Below, in pieces: positions 33,089-41,884 of a stretch of DNA of 64,000 nucleotides (position 1 is its first letter; every line of letters starts with the position of its first letter). Location: positions 1-64,000 of the forward strand of contig NZ_JAYSDK010000029.1 in the NCBI RefSeq assembly GCF_041914405.1, given 5' to 3'. The translations under genes were made by a program, and so were the position numbers. The DNA comes from Zoogloea sp041914405. Its GTDB lineage: Bacteria > Pseudomonadota > Gammaproteobacteria > Burkholderiales > Rhodocyclaceae. The notes below the pieces were generated by a model. It saw nothing but the letters and a program-made list of their open reading frames with translations. It had not been told where the DNA came from and ran no database searches.

Positions 33089-34560
33089 TCCTCGCGCGCT
33101 GCCCGGCGTGCTCAACCACCTTCCGGGTGCAGCCCGAGCAATTGAACGCCCGTCACGGGCGGGTCCGCTGCGGCCAGTGCAAGCACGCCTTCAACGCCCT
33201 GGAAAACCAGGTCGAGGAAGAGGCGCTGGTGGACGATCTGCACCCGCCCGAACCCACCAGCCCGCCCGCTGCCGAGCAGGCCGACGCCGCCCCCCTGTTC
33301 GTCCTGCAGGAAATACCTCCTGAAGCGCCTGCACTGCCGGTGGAGGAGCGCAAGGGAACCGCAACACCCGCGGAAGATCCGAGCACGTTCTACCTCAGCC
33401 CCGCTGACGGAGAAATCGTCACCGACGATTTGCCGGCTGAGGAGGAGGTCACGCCACCCGCCGCTGGCGAACCGGCTGACAAGGCGGCCATTCCCGACGA
33501 TCTGGATTTCCTCACCCTCGACGATTCTGACGCGCAGCCCATCGTCGCCGCGACGCCCCCGCAGCCGGAAGCTGGCGACGAGCGTATCGAACCCAGCGGC
33601 GAGATCCTGCCCGAAGGCTTCGACGCCTGGTCGGTGCCGGATGAGGCTGACGCCGCCACGCCTGACGCACCGGCGGAGCTCATCCTGGATGAAGAGGCGC
33701 TGGACGACGATGCTCCGCTGACGGACCACACCGAAGACGCTGGGCCTGCCGCAATCCCCCCATTCCCCTTCAAGCCCGACTGGCCGGATGCGTCGGAACT
33801 CGACCTGAAGAACCCGCCCGACGCATCCCTCATCGAGGAAGGCCCCCTCGACTTCGATTCGCTGCTTCACAAGCAGGTCGTGGACGAAACCCCCGGCACG
33901 CCCGTGCAGGCGCTGGACCAGGACCTCACCCCCGCTGCGGTGGCAGAAGCACCACAAGCCGTCGTCGGACTACCGATAGAGGCGCCCCCTGCGCCGGCCG
34001 ACGCAAGCGAACCAACAAACAACGAACAGGACGAGACGGAGGCTTTCGCAGAAGAGGCCACGGAAGAACCAACAGGCCCCTCTGCCCTGCAGCAGGCCGC
34101 CTGGGCGGCTGGCGCCACGTTGCTGTTATTGACCCTGCTGGCGCAGGGCGTACTCGTATTCCGCAGTGACATCGCAGCGGCGTCGCCGCAGATGCGCCTG
34201 TTCATGGAGAGCGTATGCGCCGGCATGGGCTGCGACCTGCCGCTGCCCCGCGAGTCAGCCTCGATCACCATCGAGAGTTCGGACATCCAGCCCGACGCCA
34301 ACCGCGAAGCTTTCTTCACCCTGCATGCAACGCTGCGCAACCGCGCCGAGTTCGCACAGGCCTGGCCACACCTGGAAATTACCCTGACCGACGCCCGCGA
34401 CAAGGCCTTGGTCCGGCGCGTTCTGGATCCCAAGCAGTGGCTGCCCGCCGACATGCCGCCGGATGCCTTCCCGGCACGCAAGGAGGTCGCAGCCCGGGTT
34501 CGCTTCGAGGCGCCCGGCGTGGCCGCAGCCGGCTACCGGGTCTACGCCTTCTACCCCTGA
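33085..34560 (+). CDS. MJ0042-type zinc-ribbon and DUF3426 membrane protein
   Basis: This is a 491-aa protein with three parts. An N-terminal zinc ribbon has C6, C9, C29 and C32 (RCPACSTTF ... RCGQCKHAF). A long acidic Pro/Ala/Glu-rich region (about 50-340) looks disordered. One TM helix (AAWAAGATLLLLTLLAQGVLVF, about 343-365) precedes a periplasmic DUF3426 domain. The start at 33085 overlaps the prmA stop and begins exactly at the zinc ribbon. This architecture follows prmA in most betaproteobacteria; function is not established. The middle region has the low-complexity composition usual for this family. Confidence 0.88.
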   Translation: MILARCPACSTTFRVQPEQLNARHGRVRCGQCKHAFNALENQVEEEALVDDLHPPEPTSPPAAEQADAAPLFVLQEIPPEAPALPVEERKGTATPAEDPSTFYLSPADGEIVTDDLPAEEEVTPPAAGEPADKAAIPDDLDFLTLDDSDAQPIVAATPPQPEAGDERIEPSGEILPEGFDAWSVPDEADAATPDAPAELILDEEALDDDAPLTDHTEDAGPAAIPPFPFKPDWPDASELDLKNPPDASLIEEGPLDFDSLLHKQVVDETPGTPVQALDQDLTPAAVAEAPQAVVGLPIEAPPAPADASEPTNNEQDETEAFAEEATEEPTGPSALQQAAWAAGATLLLLTLLAQGVLVFRSDIAAASPQMRLFMESVCAGMGCDLPLPRESASITIESSDIQPDANREAFFTLHATLRNRAEFAQAWPHLEITLTDARDKALVRRVLDPKQWLPADMPPDAFPARKEVAARVRFEAPGVAAAGYRVYAFYP

Positions 34561-34624
34561 CGGGCCGGGCTGCCGGGTAACATCCGGCAACATTCGTCCG
34601 CGCCGGCCCCGCCAGGGCGGCCCC

Positions 34625-34630
34625 TATAAT
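34625..34630 (+). promoter_or_regulatory. Consensus -10 box (TATAAT) upstream of the PfkB-family kinase gene
   Basis: A perfect TATAAT lies 27 bases before the kinase ATG in a short intergenic gap. No matching TTGACA is visible 16-18 bases upstream, so the promoter assignment rests on the -10 alone. Confidence 0.45.
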
Positions 34631-34656
34631 CAATTTGCCTACATCCTGCCGACGCC

Positions 34657-35592
34657 ATGTCCACCCTCATCTGCGGTTCCATCGCCTTCGATTCGATCAT
34701 GGTCTTCCAGGACCATTTCAAGAATCACATCCTGCCCGAGCAGATCCACATCCTGAACGTCTCCTTCCTGGTGCCTGAAATGCGCCGGGAATTCGGCGGT
34801 TGCGCCGGCAACATTGCCTACAACCTCAAGCTGCTCGGCGGCGATCCGCTGATCATGGCCACCGTCGGCGACGATGCCGGCCCCTACCTGGAACGCCTGG
34901 ACAGCCTCGGCTTGTCCCGCGCCCACGTAACCCACGTGCCCGGCACCTACACGGCCCAGGCATTCATCACCACCGACCTGGACGACAACCAGATCACCGC
35001 GTTCCACCCCGGTGCCATGGTCCATTCCCATCTCAACAAGGTGGAACACAGCGCGGGCGTCACCCTCGGCATCGTCGCCCCGGACGGCCGCGACGGCATG
35101 CTGGAGCACTCGCGCCAGTTCGCCGAGGCGGGCATTCCCTTCGTCTTTGACCCGGGCCAGGGGCTGCCAATGTTCAACGGTGAAGAGTTGCTGGCCTGCT
35201 TGCAACTGGCCACTTACTGCACGGTCAATGACTACGAGGCGCGCCTGCTCAGTGAGCGCACCGGACGCAGCATCGAGGCACTGGCCAACGAGGTCGAAGC
35301 ACTGATCGTCACGCGTGGCAGCGAAGGCTCCGAGATCTACACCGGCGGTCGCCGCATCGACATTCCCTGTGCCCGCGCCGCGGCACTCGAAGACCCCACC
35401 GGCTGTGGCGACGCCTACCGCGCCGGCCTGCTGTATGGCATCGAGAACGGCCTGGACTGGGATCAGACCGGACGCCTCGCCTCGTTGATGGGCGCCCTCA
35501 AGATTGCCTGTCGCGGTGGGCAGAACCACGCCCCCAGCCGCGACCAAATTGCCGACGCCTACCGCGCGGCTTTCGGCTCAACCCTGTGGTGA
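34657..35592 (+). CDS. PfkB-family carbohydrate or nucleoside kinase
   Basis: This is a 311-aa ribokinase-fold kinase. The first PfkB signature appears as FGGCAGNIAYNLKLLGGDPLIMATVGDDAG and the second as DPTGCGDAYRAGLLYG, with the catalytic Asp in GCGDAY. MSTLICGSIAFDSIM and the FVPEMRREFGGC-type lid resemble adenosine kinase-like members seen in proteobacteria, but the substrate (adenosine, sugar or other) cannot be fixed from sequence. The next gene, a lipoprotein, follows by 11 bases. Confidence 0.88.
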   Translation: MSTLICGSIAFDSIMVFQDHFKNHILPEQIHILNVSFLVPEMRREFGGCAGNIAYNLKLLGGDPLIMATVGDDAGPYLERLDSLGLSRAHVTHVPGTYTAQAFITTDLDDNQITAFHPGAMVHSHLNKVEHSAGVTLGIVAPDGRDGMLEHSRQFAEAGIPFVFDPGQGLPMFNGEELLACLQLATYCTVNDYEARLLSERTGRSIEALANEVEALIVTRGSEGSEIYTGGRRIDIPCARAAALEDPTGCGDAYRAGLLYGIENGLDWDQTGRLASLMGALKIACRGGQNHAPSRDQIADAYRAAFGSTLW

Positions 35593-35603
35593 AAGGACAC
35601 CCC

Positions 35604-36059
35604 ATGCGTACTCTTACCCTGACCCTCGCCCTGCTGGCCACCGTCAACCTAGTCGGCTGCGCCTCCGGCCTCGGCGGCGGCGACTATGAACGGACCGAAA
35701 CGCGTCGCGTGATGAGCGTACGCATGGGCGTCATCGAAAGCGTCCGCCCGGTGAAGTTGGAAGGCACCAATACGCCCCTCGGCACGGTTGCCGGTGCGGC
35801 GATCGGCGGTGTGGCCGGCAGCACCGTCGGCTCCGGCAAGGGCGCGGCGATCGCCGCCGTAGTCGGTGCCGTTGCCGGCGGCATTGCTGGTGCAGCGGCA
35901 GAAGAAGGCTTCACCCGCAAGCAGGGCGTGGAAGTTACCCTCAAGATGGACAACGGCGAACTGCTGGCCATCGTGCAGGAAGACGGCGGCGAGAACTTCA
36001 AGCCCGGCGAGCGCGTACGCCTGCTACAGGACGGCCGCAACACCCGCGTCAGCCGCTGA
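35604..36059 (+). CDS. Glycine-zipper outer membrane lipoprotein (SlyB/Pcp-like)
   Basis: This is a 151-aa lipoprotein with lipobox NLVGC (C17), a central glycine zipper of alternating small residues (GTVAGAAIGGVAGSTVGSGKGA and onward to IAGAAAEEG) typical of the 2TM glycine-zipper proteins, and a C-terminal beta-rich domain (VEVTLKMDNGELLAIVQE). Homologues such as SlyB and Pcp sit in the outer membrane and are linked to envelope stability. The ATG at 35604 was chosen because it starts the signal peptide. The stop codon TGA is the first copy of an octamer repeat array. Confidence 0.88.
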   Translation: MRTLTLTLALLATVNLVGCASGLGGGDYERTETRRVMSVRMGVIESVRPVKLEGTNTPLGTVAGAAIGGVAGSTVGSGKGAAIAAVVGAVAGGIAGAAAEEGFTRKQGVEVTLKMDNGELLAIVQEDGGENFKPGERVRLLQDGRNTRVSR

Positions 36060-36264
36060 GGTGCTGAGGTGCTGAGGTGCTGAGGTGCTGAGGTGCTGAG
36101 GTGCTGAGGNNNNNNNNNNNNNNNNNNNNNNNNNNNNNNNNNNNNNNNNNNNNNNNNNNNNNNNNNNNNNNNNNNNNNNNNNNNNNNNNNNNNNNNNNNN
36201 NNNNNNNNNGCTGAGGTGCTGAGGTGCTGAGGTGCTGAGGTGCTGAGGTGCTGAGGTGCTGAGG
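36055..36264. repeat. Tandem octamer array GCTGAGGT interrupted by a gap
   Basis: Exact head-to-tail copies of GCTGAGGT fill 36055-36109 and 36210-36264, about 6.9 copies on each side of 100 N, so the true copy number is unknown. The first copy contains the stop codon of the glycine-zipper lipoprotein. No spacer is present, so this is a minisatellite and not a CRISPR array. Confidence 0.97.
36110..36209. other. Assembly gap (100 N)
   Basis: The gap lies within the octamer array and is of round length, so it is probably a placeholder and not a measured distance. Confidence 0.98.
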
Positions 36265-36288
36265 CCAAGGAGCCTACGAAAAGATCCT

Positions 36289-36314
36289 GTGGGAGCGAAT
36301 GAATTCGCCCCCAC
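36289..36314. repeat. REP-like palindrome after the octamer array
   Basis: GTGGGAGCGAAT-GA-ATTCGCCCCCAC with one mismatch between arms, same family as the element at 27067-27100. Confidence 0.75.
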
Positions 36315-36474
36315 AAGCACCACCTGCGCTCGCGGCCCACACCCCCTGTCGGGAGGGCCAGTCAGGCTTCGGCACGCGATCAATCGCCCCCGGTCATGCA
36401 CCCGTAACACCCCCTTCACGGCGCCGCAATGCAGCATTTTCACAATGCGCGGAAACCCAATGAGGATTCCGTCA

Positions 36475-37233
36475 ATGCTGCACAAGGAACAACACGCCGC
36501 CCAACGCCCCGGTCGCAACCTGCACGTCGGGCTGGCCAGCTGCTCCACCGAGATTCTGGAAGCCCAGAAGCTGCGCTATCGCGTATTCGCCGAGGAAATG
36601 GGCGCACGCCTGGCCAGCCGCACGCCGGGCGTCGATCGTGACCTGTATGACGCCTTTTGCGACCACCTGATCGTGCGCGACGAAGATGCCGGACGGATCG
36701 TCGGCACCTATCGCATTCTGTCGCCGTCAGCGGCCCGTGAAGTCGGCAACTATTATTCCGAGAGCGAATTCGACCTGACCCGCCTGCGCCACCTGCGCAG
36801 CCGCATGGTGGAGATCGGCCGCTCCTGCATCGATCCGGACTACCGCTCCGGCGCCGTCATCACCCTGCTGTGGGCCGGGCTCGCCCGCTACATGCTTGAG
36901 AACAACCACGACTACCTGATCGGCTGCGCGTCGATCAGCATGGCCGACGGCGGGCATGCCGCGGCCAGCCTGTATAATCGCCTCAAGGACGAGCATCTGT
37001 GCCCCCTCGAATACCGGGTCTTCCCCCGCACCCCGCTACCGATCCAGGCCCTGCGCCAGGATCTGGAGGCCGATACGCCACCGCTGATCAAGGGCTACCT
37101 GCGCGCGGGGGCCTGGATCTGCGGCGATCCGGCCTGGGATCCGGACTTCAACACGGCCGACCTGCCAGTCCTGCTGCCGGTTTCCCGGCTCGACGCCCGC
37201 TACGCCAAACACTTCATGGGACGCAAGGACTGA
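36475..37233 (+). CDS. GNAT-fold N-acyltransferase, OlsB-like (ornithine lipid synthesis)
   Basis: This is an about 252-aa protein. LASCSTEILEAQKLRYRVFAEEMGAR, DRDLYDAFCDHLIVRDEDAGRIVGTYRIL and the following MVEIGRSCIDPDYRSGAVITLLW are the motifs of the acyl-ACP-dependent hydroxyacyl-ornithine synthase OlsB family. The enzyme makes lyso-ornithine lipid from ornithine and a 3-hydroxyacyl-ACP. ATG 36475 has AGGA eight bases upstream; ATG 36460 is an alternative. An acyltransferase gene of the PlsC family overlaps its stop, which is the expected partner (OlsA). Other GNAT hemolysin-like acyltransferases share the fold, so the ornithine-lipid role rests on the pairing. Confidence 0.85.
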   Translation: MLHKEQHAAQRPGRNLHVGLASCSTEILEAQKLRYRVFAEEMGARLASRTPGVDRDLYDAFCDHLIVRDEDAGRIVGTYRILSPSAAREVGNYYSESEFDLTRLRHLRSRMVEIGRSCIDPDYRSGAVITLLWAGLARYMLENNHDYLIGCASISMADGGHAAASLYNRLKDEHLCPLEYRVFPRTPLPIQALRQDLEADTPPLIKGYLRAGAWICGDPAWDPDFNTADLPVLLPVSRLDARYAKHFMGRKD

Positions 37234-37982
37234 AACCCACCAGCCCCACCCCACGCCTGATCCGCATCCTCCGCGCCGTCCATCTGGCCGGCCACCTGCT
37301 GCAAGGCCTGCTGCTGGCAGCGTTCGCTTTCCCCTGCCTGCCTGCAGCCAAGCGCCTGCGCCTCCGCCAACGCTGGTCAGCGCGCCTGCTGTCCGTCCTT
37401 GGAATCCGCCTGCAGGCCGAAGAGCCCTTCGTCGTCCCAGGCAGCCTGCTGGTGGCCAACCATGTGTCGTGGATCGATGTCTTCGTGATCAACGCCGCCT
37501 ACCCGGCCGCCTTCGTGTCCAAGGCCGAGGTACGCCAGTGGCCGCTGATCGGCTGGCTCGCCGCGAAGAACGAAACGGTTTTCCTGCGCCGCGGCAGCCG
37601 CGGCCACGCGAAGATCGTGAACGGGGAAATCGGCGGACTGCTCAGCCGCGGGCGCCATGTGGCGATCTTTCCGGAGGGCACCACCACCGACGGCAGCCAC
37701 GTGCTGGGTTTCCATGCGGCACTGCTGCAGCCGGCGATCGAAGCCGGCGCACCGATCCAGCCGCTGGCCATCGCCTACCGCCTGCCGGACGGCCGCTATA
37801 CCCGCGCGCCGGCCTACGACGGGGAGATCAGCCTGCTCGACTGCATCAAGGCGATCATTGCAGAGCCCGAGATCGTTGCCCGGGTGCGCGTCGCTCCGGC
37901 CATCCAGCCCGGCGAACTGCCCGACCGCAAGGCCATCGCCCACGCGGCACGGGACGCCATCGCCGCGCGCATCACCGACTAA
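37230..37982 (+). CDS. PlsC-family 1-acyl-glycerol-3-phosphate acyltransferase, OlsA-like
   Basis: This is an about 250-aa membrane acyltransferase. The catalytic motif NHVSWIDVF (HX4D) and FPEGTTTDG are both present, preceded by a hydrophobic N-terminal stretch (LAGHLLQGLLLAAFAFPCL). Next to an OlsB-like gene it probably adds the second fatty acid to lyso-ornithine lipid (OlsA); a general PlsC role in phosphatidic acid synthesis is the alternative. The start is unclear: no ATG, GTG or TTG lies between the olsB-like stop and the first helix. A CTG overlapping the stop (CTGA, 37230) would give a coupled start and is used here. Confidence 0.85.
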   Translation: MKPTSPTPRLIRILRAVHLAGHLLQGLLLAAFAFPCLPAAKRLRLRQRWSARLLSVLGIRLQAEEPFVVPGSLLVANHVSWIDVFVINAAYPAAFVSKAEVRQWPLIGWLAAKNETVFLRRGSRGHAKIVNGEIGGLLSRGRHVAIFPEGTTTDGSHVLGFHAALLQPAIEAGAPIQPLAIAYRLPDGRYTRAPAYDGEISLLDCIKAIIAEPEIVARVRVAPAIQPGELPDRKAIAHAARDAIAARITD

Positions 37983-37986
37983 GCGC

Positions 37987-38820
37987 TCAGGAGGGCTTGG
38001 GCTTGCCGTGGGCCAGCCCCGGGCAGGCCACCTGGAAGACGGCCCGGTCCTCCAGCCTCACGGCGGTCAGCTCGCGCCCCCACAAACAGCCGGAATCCAG
38101 CGCCAGCAGGTTCGGCTCGACGCGCAGCCCCAGCGCCGACCAGTGGCCGAAGACCACAGTGGTATCGGCGCTCTTGCGCCCCGCCACCTCGAACCACGGC
38201 AGGTAACCCTTCGGCGCCTTGGCGACCTCGCCCTTGACCTTGAAGTCCATCACGCCGTCCTCGGTACAAAAGCGCATGCGCGTCATCGCGTTGACGATCA
38301 CCCGGATACGTTCGTAGTCACGTAGATCATCGCGCCAGGCAGCCGGTTCGCTGCCCCACATGTTATGCAGCAGATCCGCATGGTAGGGCCCGGCCAGCGC
38401 ACCTTCCACCTCGCGGGCCAGCGCCCGCGCCTGCGACACCGTCCAGCCCGGCAGCAGCCCGGCGTGGACCATCGCAAAACCGTTTTCTACGTGCATCAGC
38501 GGGCGGGTACGCAGCCACGCCAGCAAGGCGTCCCGATCCGGCGCGTCGAGCACCGCCTGGATGGTGTCGTCCTTGCCACGATTCCGGACTGCGCCACACG
38601 CCACCATCAGCAGGTAGAGGTCGTGATTGCCCAGCACAGTGACCGCCGCCGCCCCCAGCTCACGCACGAAACGCAAGGTCTGCAGGGAATCCGGCCCACG
38701 GTTGACCAGATCGCCAACCAGCCACAGGCGATCCCGGGATGGATCAAAGGAAACCCGGTGGAGCAACGCAGTCAGGGACTGGAAGCAGCCCTGGATGTCG
38801 CCAATTGCATAAGTTGCCAT
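37987..38820 (-). CDS. apaH: Symmetrical bis(5'-nucleosyl)-tetraphosphatase
   Basis: This is a 277-aa calcineurin-type metallophosphatase that cleaves Ap4A to two ADP. The metal motifs are intact: GDIQGC (7-12), GDLVNRGPDS (about 36-45) and GNHDLYLL (about 64-71). Length is normal. It is convergent with the OlsA-like gene (4-bp gap) and lies three bases after the preceding polysaccharide gene's stop, so it may be co-transcribed with it. Confidence 0.96.
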   Translation of the reverse strand: MATYAIGDIQGCFQSLTALLHRVSFDPSRDRLWLVGDLVNRGPDSLQTLRFVRELGAAAVTVLGNHDLYLLMVACGAVRNRGKDDTIQAVLDAPDRDALLAWLRTRPLMHVENGFAMVHAGLLPGWTVSQARALAREVEGALAGPYHADLLHNMWGSEPAAWRDDLRDYERIRVIVNAMTRMRFCTEDGVMDFKVKGEVAKAPKGYLPWFEVAGRKSADTTVVFGHWSALGLRVEPNLLALDSGCLWGRELTAVRLEDRAVFQVACPGLAHGKPKPS

Positions 38821-38823
38821 GCT

Positions 38824-40701
38824 TCAGTTTCCTGCCGACGCTTTCGCGATCGGACGCAGATGAGGTGCGGTGATATTGGCCGGCGTGTATTCGGGTACCC
38901 AGCGGCGCAGTTCGCGGCGGACCTCCGGCCCATCCACCGGACGGCGCTGGCGCAGCCACAGCAGCAGCGCGTCGAGCCAGCCGTCCTCGACCGGCAGGGC
39001 GCGCGCGATACGCAGCTTGGGGTGATGGGTGGCGCGGGTTTCCTCCGCGTCGGCGAGAACTTCCTCGTAAAGCTTCTCGCCGGGGCGCAGGCCGGTAAAC
39101 ACGATGCGGATCTCCTCCCCGCTGCGCCCGGACAGGCGAATCATGTCCTCGGCCAGCTCGGCGATCTTCACCGGCTCCCCCATGTCGAGCACGAAGATCT
39201 CGCCGCCCTTGCCCATCGAGCCCGCCTGCAGCACCAGTTGGGCTGCCTCGGGGATCGACATGAAATAGCGGGTGATCTCCGGGTGGGTCACGGTCACGGG
39301 CCCGCCGGCGGCGATCTGCTCCTGGAACTTGGGGATCACGCTGCCCGCACTGCCAAGCACGTTGCCGAAACGGACAATCTCGAATTGGGTACGCCCATGG
39401 GTCGCCAGGGCTTGGCACACCTGCTCCGCCAGGCGCTTGGTAGCCCCCATCACGTTGACGGGATTAACCGCCTTGTCGGTGGATACCAGCACGAAACGCG
39501 GAATGCCGAAGGCCACCGCACTACGCGCTACCTGCCAGGTTCCCAGGGCATTATTGCGCACGGCCTGCCAGGCATTGGCATCCTCCATCAGTGGCACATG
39601 TTTGTAGGCCGCGGCGTGGAAGATCACGTGCGGACGGTAGCGGCCCAGCACCTCGTCCACTCGAACCGCATCCTTCACGTCGCCCGCCAGCGGCACCAGC
39701 TGCACGTTCGGGAAATAGGCCTGGAATTCCTCGCACAGGCGATACAACGCGAACTCCGACAACTCGAAGCAGATCAGCACCGACGGCTCGAAGCGGGCGA
39801 TCTGACGGCACAGCTCGGAACCGATGGAGCCGCCCGCCCCGGTCACCATCACCGTCTTGCCGCGCAGGTATTCTTTGACCTCGGCGGCATTGATACGCAC
39901 CGGGTCGCGCCCCAGCAAGTCTTCCACATCCACCTGGCGGACATCGCCGACATTCACGCGGCCCAGCATCACGTCCTCGATGGCCGGTACGGTCAGCGCC
40001 TTCACGCCAGCCCGCACGCAGATGCTGGTCACGCTGCGGCGCAACTCATGGCGCTCCTGGGGCAACGCGATGATGGCGTGGCCGACGCGGTGTTCCGTAG
40101 CCACCCGGGCCAGATCGGCAAAGGCACCGAGCACCTTGCAGCCGTAGATTTCCCGCCCCTCGCTCTCCCGCGTCTTGTCGAGCAGGCCGACGACCCGCCA
40201 CTCGGAAGAACGGGACAACTCCCGGATCAACCCGACCGCGGCCTCGCCGGCCCCCATCACGATGACCGGCTGTCCCTGGGCGCGCAATGCGCCGTACAGC
40301 CGGAACTCCTTCCAGGTCCGGTAGAGGGCCCGCGTGCCACCCATGTACATGACGAGCAGCAAGGGCTGCAGGATGTAGATCAGGCGCGGCACCGTCGGGT
40401 GGTAACGCACCGCGACGACCAGCACCAGCGGCGTCACCAGGGTGGCAACCCCCACCGCCCGTAGGATGCGCAGCAGATCGGGCAGGCTGGCAAAAACCCA
40501 GATCCCGCGGTATAGGCCGAAGGCCCGCAGCAGCGCGCCCTGCAGCAGCAGCACGATGGGCAATGCCACGCCGAAGGCCGGTATGAATGCGGCGGGAATG
40601 TCGGTATTGAAACGGATCAGGTAGGCCAGCCACCAGGTCAGCGCGACCCCGAACAGGTCCGACAGGAACACCAGCAATGACCGGGACATAACTTCCTTCA
40701 C
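38824..40701 (-). CDS. Membrane NDP-sugar 4,6-dehydratase/epimerase (WbpM/CapD/FlaA1 family)
   Basis: This is a 625-aa protein with four N-terminal TM helices (to about residue 130), a CoA-binding-like Rossmann region (VIVMGAGEAAVGLIREL) and a C-terminal SDR domain with NAD loop VTGAGGSIGSELCRQ. In place of a classic YxxxK it has the STDKAVNPVNVMGATKRLAE segment, as in FlaA1/WbpM 4,6-dehydratases. It probably makes a UDP-4-keto-6-deoxy HexNAc for O-antigen or capsule. It overlaps the preceding transferase gene by four bases. Gene names in this family vary, so none is assigned. Confidence 0.93.
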   Translation of the reverse strand: MKEVMSRSLLVFLSDLFGVALTWWLAYLIRFNTDIPAAFIPAFGVALPIVLLLQGALLRAFGLYRGIWVFASLPDLLRILRAVGVATLVTPLVLVVAVRYHPTVPRLIYILQPLLLVMYMGGTRALYRTWKEFRLYGALRAQGQPVIVMGAGEAAVGLIRELSRSSEWRVVGLLDKTRESEGREIYGCKVLGAFADLARVATEHRVGHAIIALPQERHELRRSVTSICVRAGVKALTVPAIEDVMLGRVNVGDVRQVDVEDLLGRDPVRINAAEVKEYLRGKTVMVTGAGGSIGSELCRQIARFEPSVLICFELSEFALYRLCEEFQAYFPNVQLVPLAGDVKDAVRVDEVLGRYRPHVIFHAAAYKHVPLMEDANAWQAVRNNALGTWQVARSAVAFGIPRFVLVSTDKAVNPVNVMGATKRLAEQVCQALATHGRTQFEIVRFGNVLGSAGSVIPKFQEQIAAGGPVTVTHPEITRYFMSIPEAAQLVLQAGSMGKGGEIFVLDMGEPVKIAELAEDMIRLSGRSGEEIRIVFTGLRPGEKLYEEVLADAEETRATHHPKLRIARALPVEDGWLDALLLWLRQRRPVDGPEVRRELRRWVPEYTPANITAPHLRPIAKASAGN

Positions 40702-41708
40702 GACCTGGCAGCGTCAGCGGCTTCGAAACGCCGCCAGCGGTGGTCCACCCACACGCCCACCGCCAGAAAGACAATGGCCCACATTGTAAGCGTGATGCAC
40801 TGCAGCGAAAACCCTGAGGGCAGGACCAGCACCGCCGAAATGCCCGTTCCAAGCATCAAAGCATAGGCGCGCAGGGCTGTGCCCCGATGGCCCAGGCCCA
40901 TCCGCACCATGCGCTGGTAATAGTGGCTGCGATGCGCCTGCCAGACCTTTTCGCCGCGCAGGGCACGTCTCAGCAAGGTGACGCTGGCATCCAGCACGAA
41001 GGGCGCGAAGACCAGCAGCGGGAACCACAGCGGCCACGCACCGCCCCCCCACCCCACCAGACCGAGGGAACCCGCCAGGAAGCCGAGTGGCACCGAGCCC
41101 ACGTCGCCCATGAAGATGCGCGCCGGATGGAAGTTGAACAACAGGAAGCCGGCCGCCCCCGCCGCGATGGACGCGCTTGTCAGGGCCAGGCCCAAACGCC
41201 CTCCCAGATAGGCCGCTACCGCGTAGGCCGCGAAGCCGAACAGGGCCATCCCCCCGGCCAGCCCGTCGGAGCCGTCCATGAAGTTGTAGAGATTGGCCAG
41301 CCACACCAGGGATACCAGCAGCAGCACCGCCATCGCCCACCCCAGCGGGAAGCTCGCGCCATACAGGAAACCTGCGGCCACCAGCACCTGCACCAGAAAG
41401 CGCAAGCGCGCCGGCAGCGTATGGCGGTCGTCGAGCAAGCCGAGCAGGGCCAGCACCCCGGCGCCACCGAAGGCCAGCAGCACATTCGCCGGCAACCAGC
41501 CGGACGCCGCCGTCAGCCCCACCCCGACCAGGCTGCCTGCCATGACCCCGACGCCGCCGGTACGCGGGATGGGCTGCGAATGCAGGGAACGCTCATTCGG
41601 GTGATCGAGAAAATACAGCCGGCTCGCGGGGTGGCAGCACGCCCGCGTGGTCAGCCAAGCCGCCAGCCATGCCATCGGCACAGCCAGCCAGCGCAATGTA
41701 TCGGACAT
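40698..41708 (-). CDS. Undecaprenyl-phosphate sugar-phosphate transferase (WecA/WbpL family)
   Basis: This is a 336-aa multi-spanning enzyme that starts lipid-linked glycan synthesis by moving a HexNAc-phosphate to undecaprenyl phosphate. HPNERSLHSQPIPRTGG, the aspartate motif LLGLLDDRHTL, NLYNFMDGSDGLAGG and IFMGDVGSVPLGF are all characteristic. The pairing with the WbpM-like enzyme (four-base overlap) suggests a FucNAc or QuiNAc-type first sugar, as in the WbpL-WbpM pair. It is divergent from the Wzm gene. Confidence 0.92.
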   Translation of the reverse strand: MSDTLRWLAVPMAWLAAWLTTRACCHPASRLYFLDHPNERSLHSQPIPRTGGVGVMAGSLVGVGLTAASGWLPANVLLAFGGAGVLALLGLLDDRHTLPARLRFLVQVLVAAGFLYGASFPLGWAMAVLLLVSLVWLANLYNFMDGSDGLAGGMALFGFAAYAVAAYLGGRLGLALTSASIAAGAAGFLLFNFHPARIFMGDVGSVPLGFLAGSLGLVGWGGGAWPLWFPLLVFAPFVLDASVTLLRRALRGEKVWQAHRSHYYQRMVRMGLGHRGTALRAYALMLGTGISAVLVLPSGFSLQCITLTMWAIVFLAVGVWVDHRWRRFEAADAARS

Positions 41709-41793
41709 GCTTGCCTGTCAGTAAAAAAACGGAATTCCGCCGCAGTATCCGGCAACAGCCTTTCCAGCCGCAACCGCGGCGGGCTGCCGCGGC

Positions 41794-41822
41794 TTACGGA
41801 GCCTGCACGTATTTGCTATATT
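41794..41822 (+). promoter_or_regulatory. Likely extended -10 promoter of the Wzm/Wzt operon
   Basis: TTACGG, 17 bases, then TATATT, with TGC directly before the TATATT making an extended -10. It is 63 bases upstream of the wzm ATG in the divergent intergenic region. Confidence 0.45.
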
Positions 41823-41884
41823 CGCGAGCCCATTGGATGTACCCGGCGACGCGCCCATCGGCGCAGATCCGCCCCTTTTCCCCC

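Noticed and set aside
36055..36264. Possible CRISPR array
   Set aside because: The repeat is an 8-base unit in direct tandem without spacers, and no cas genes are near.
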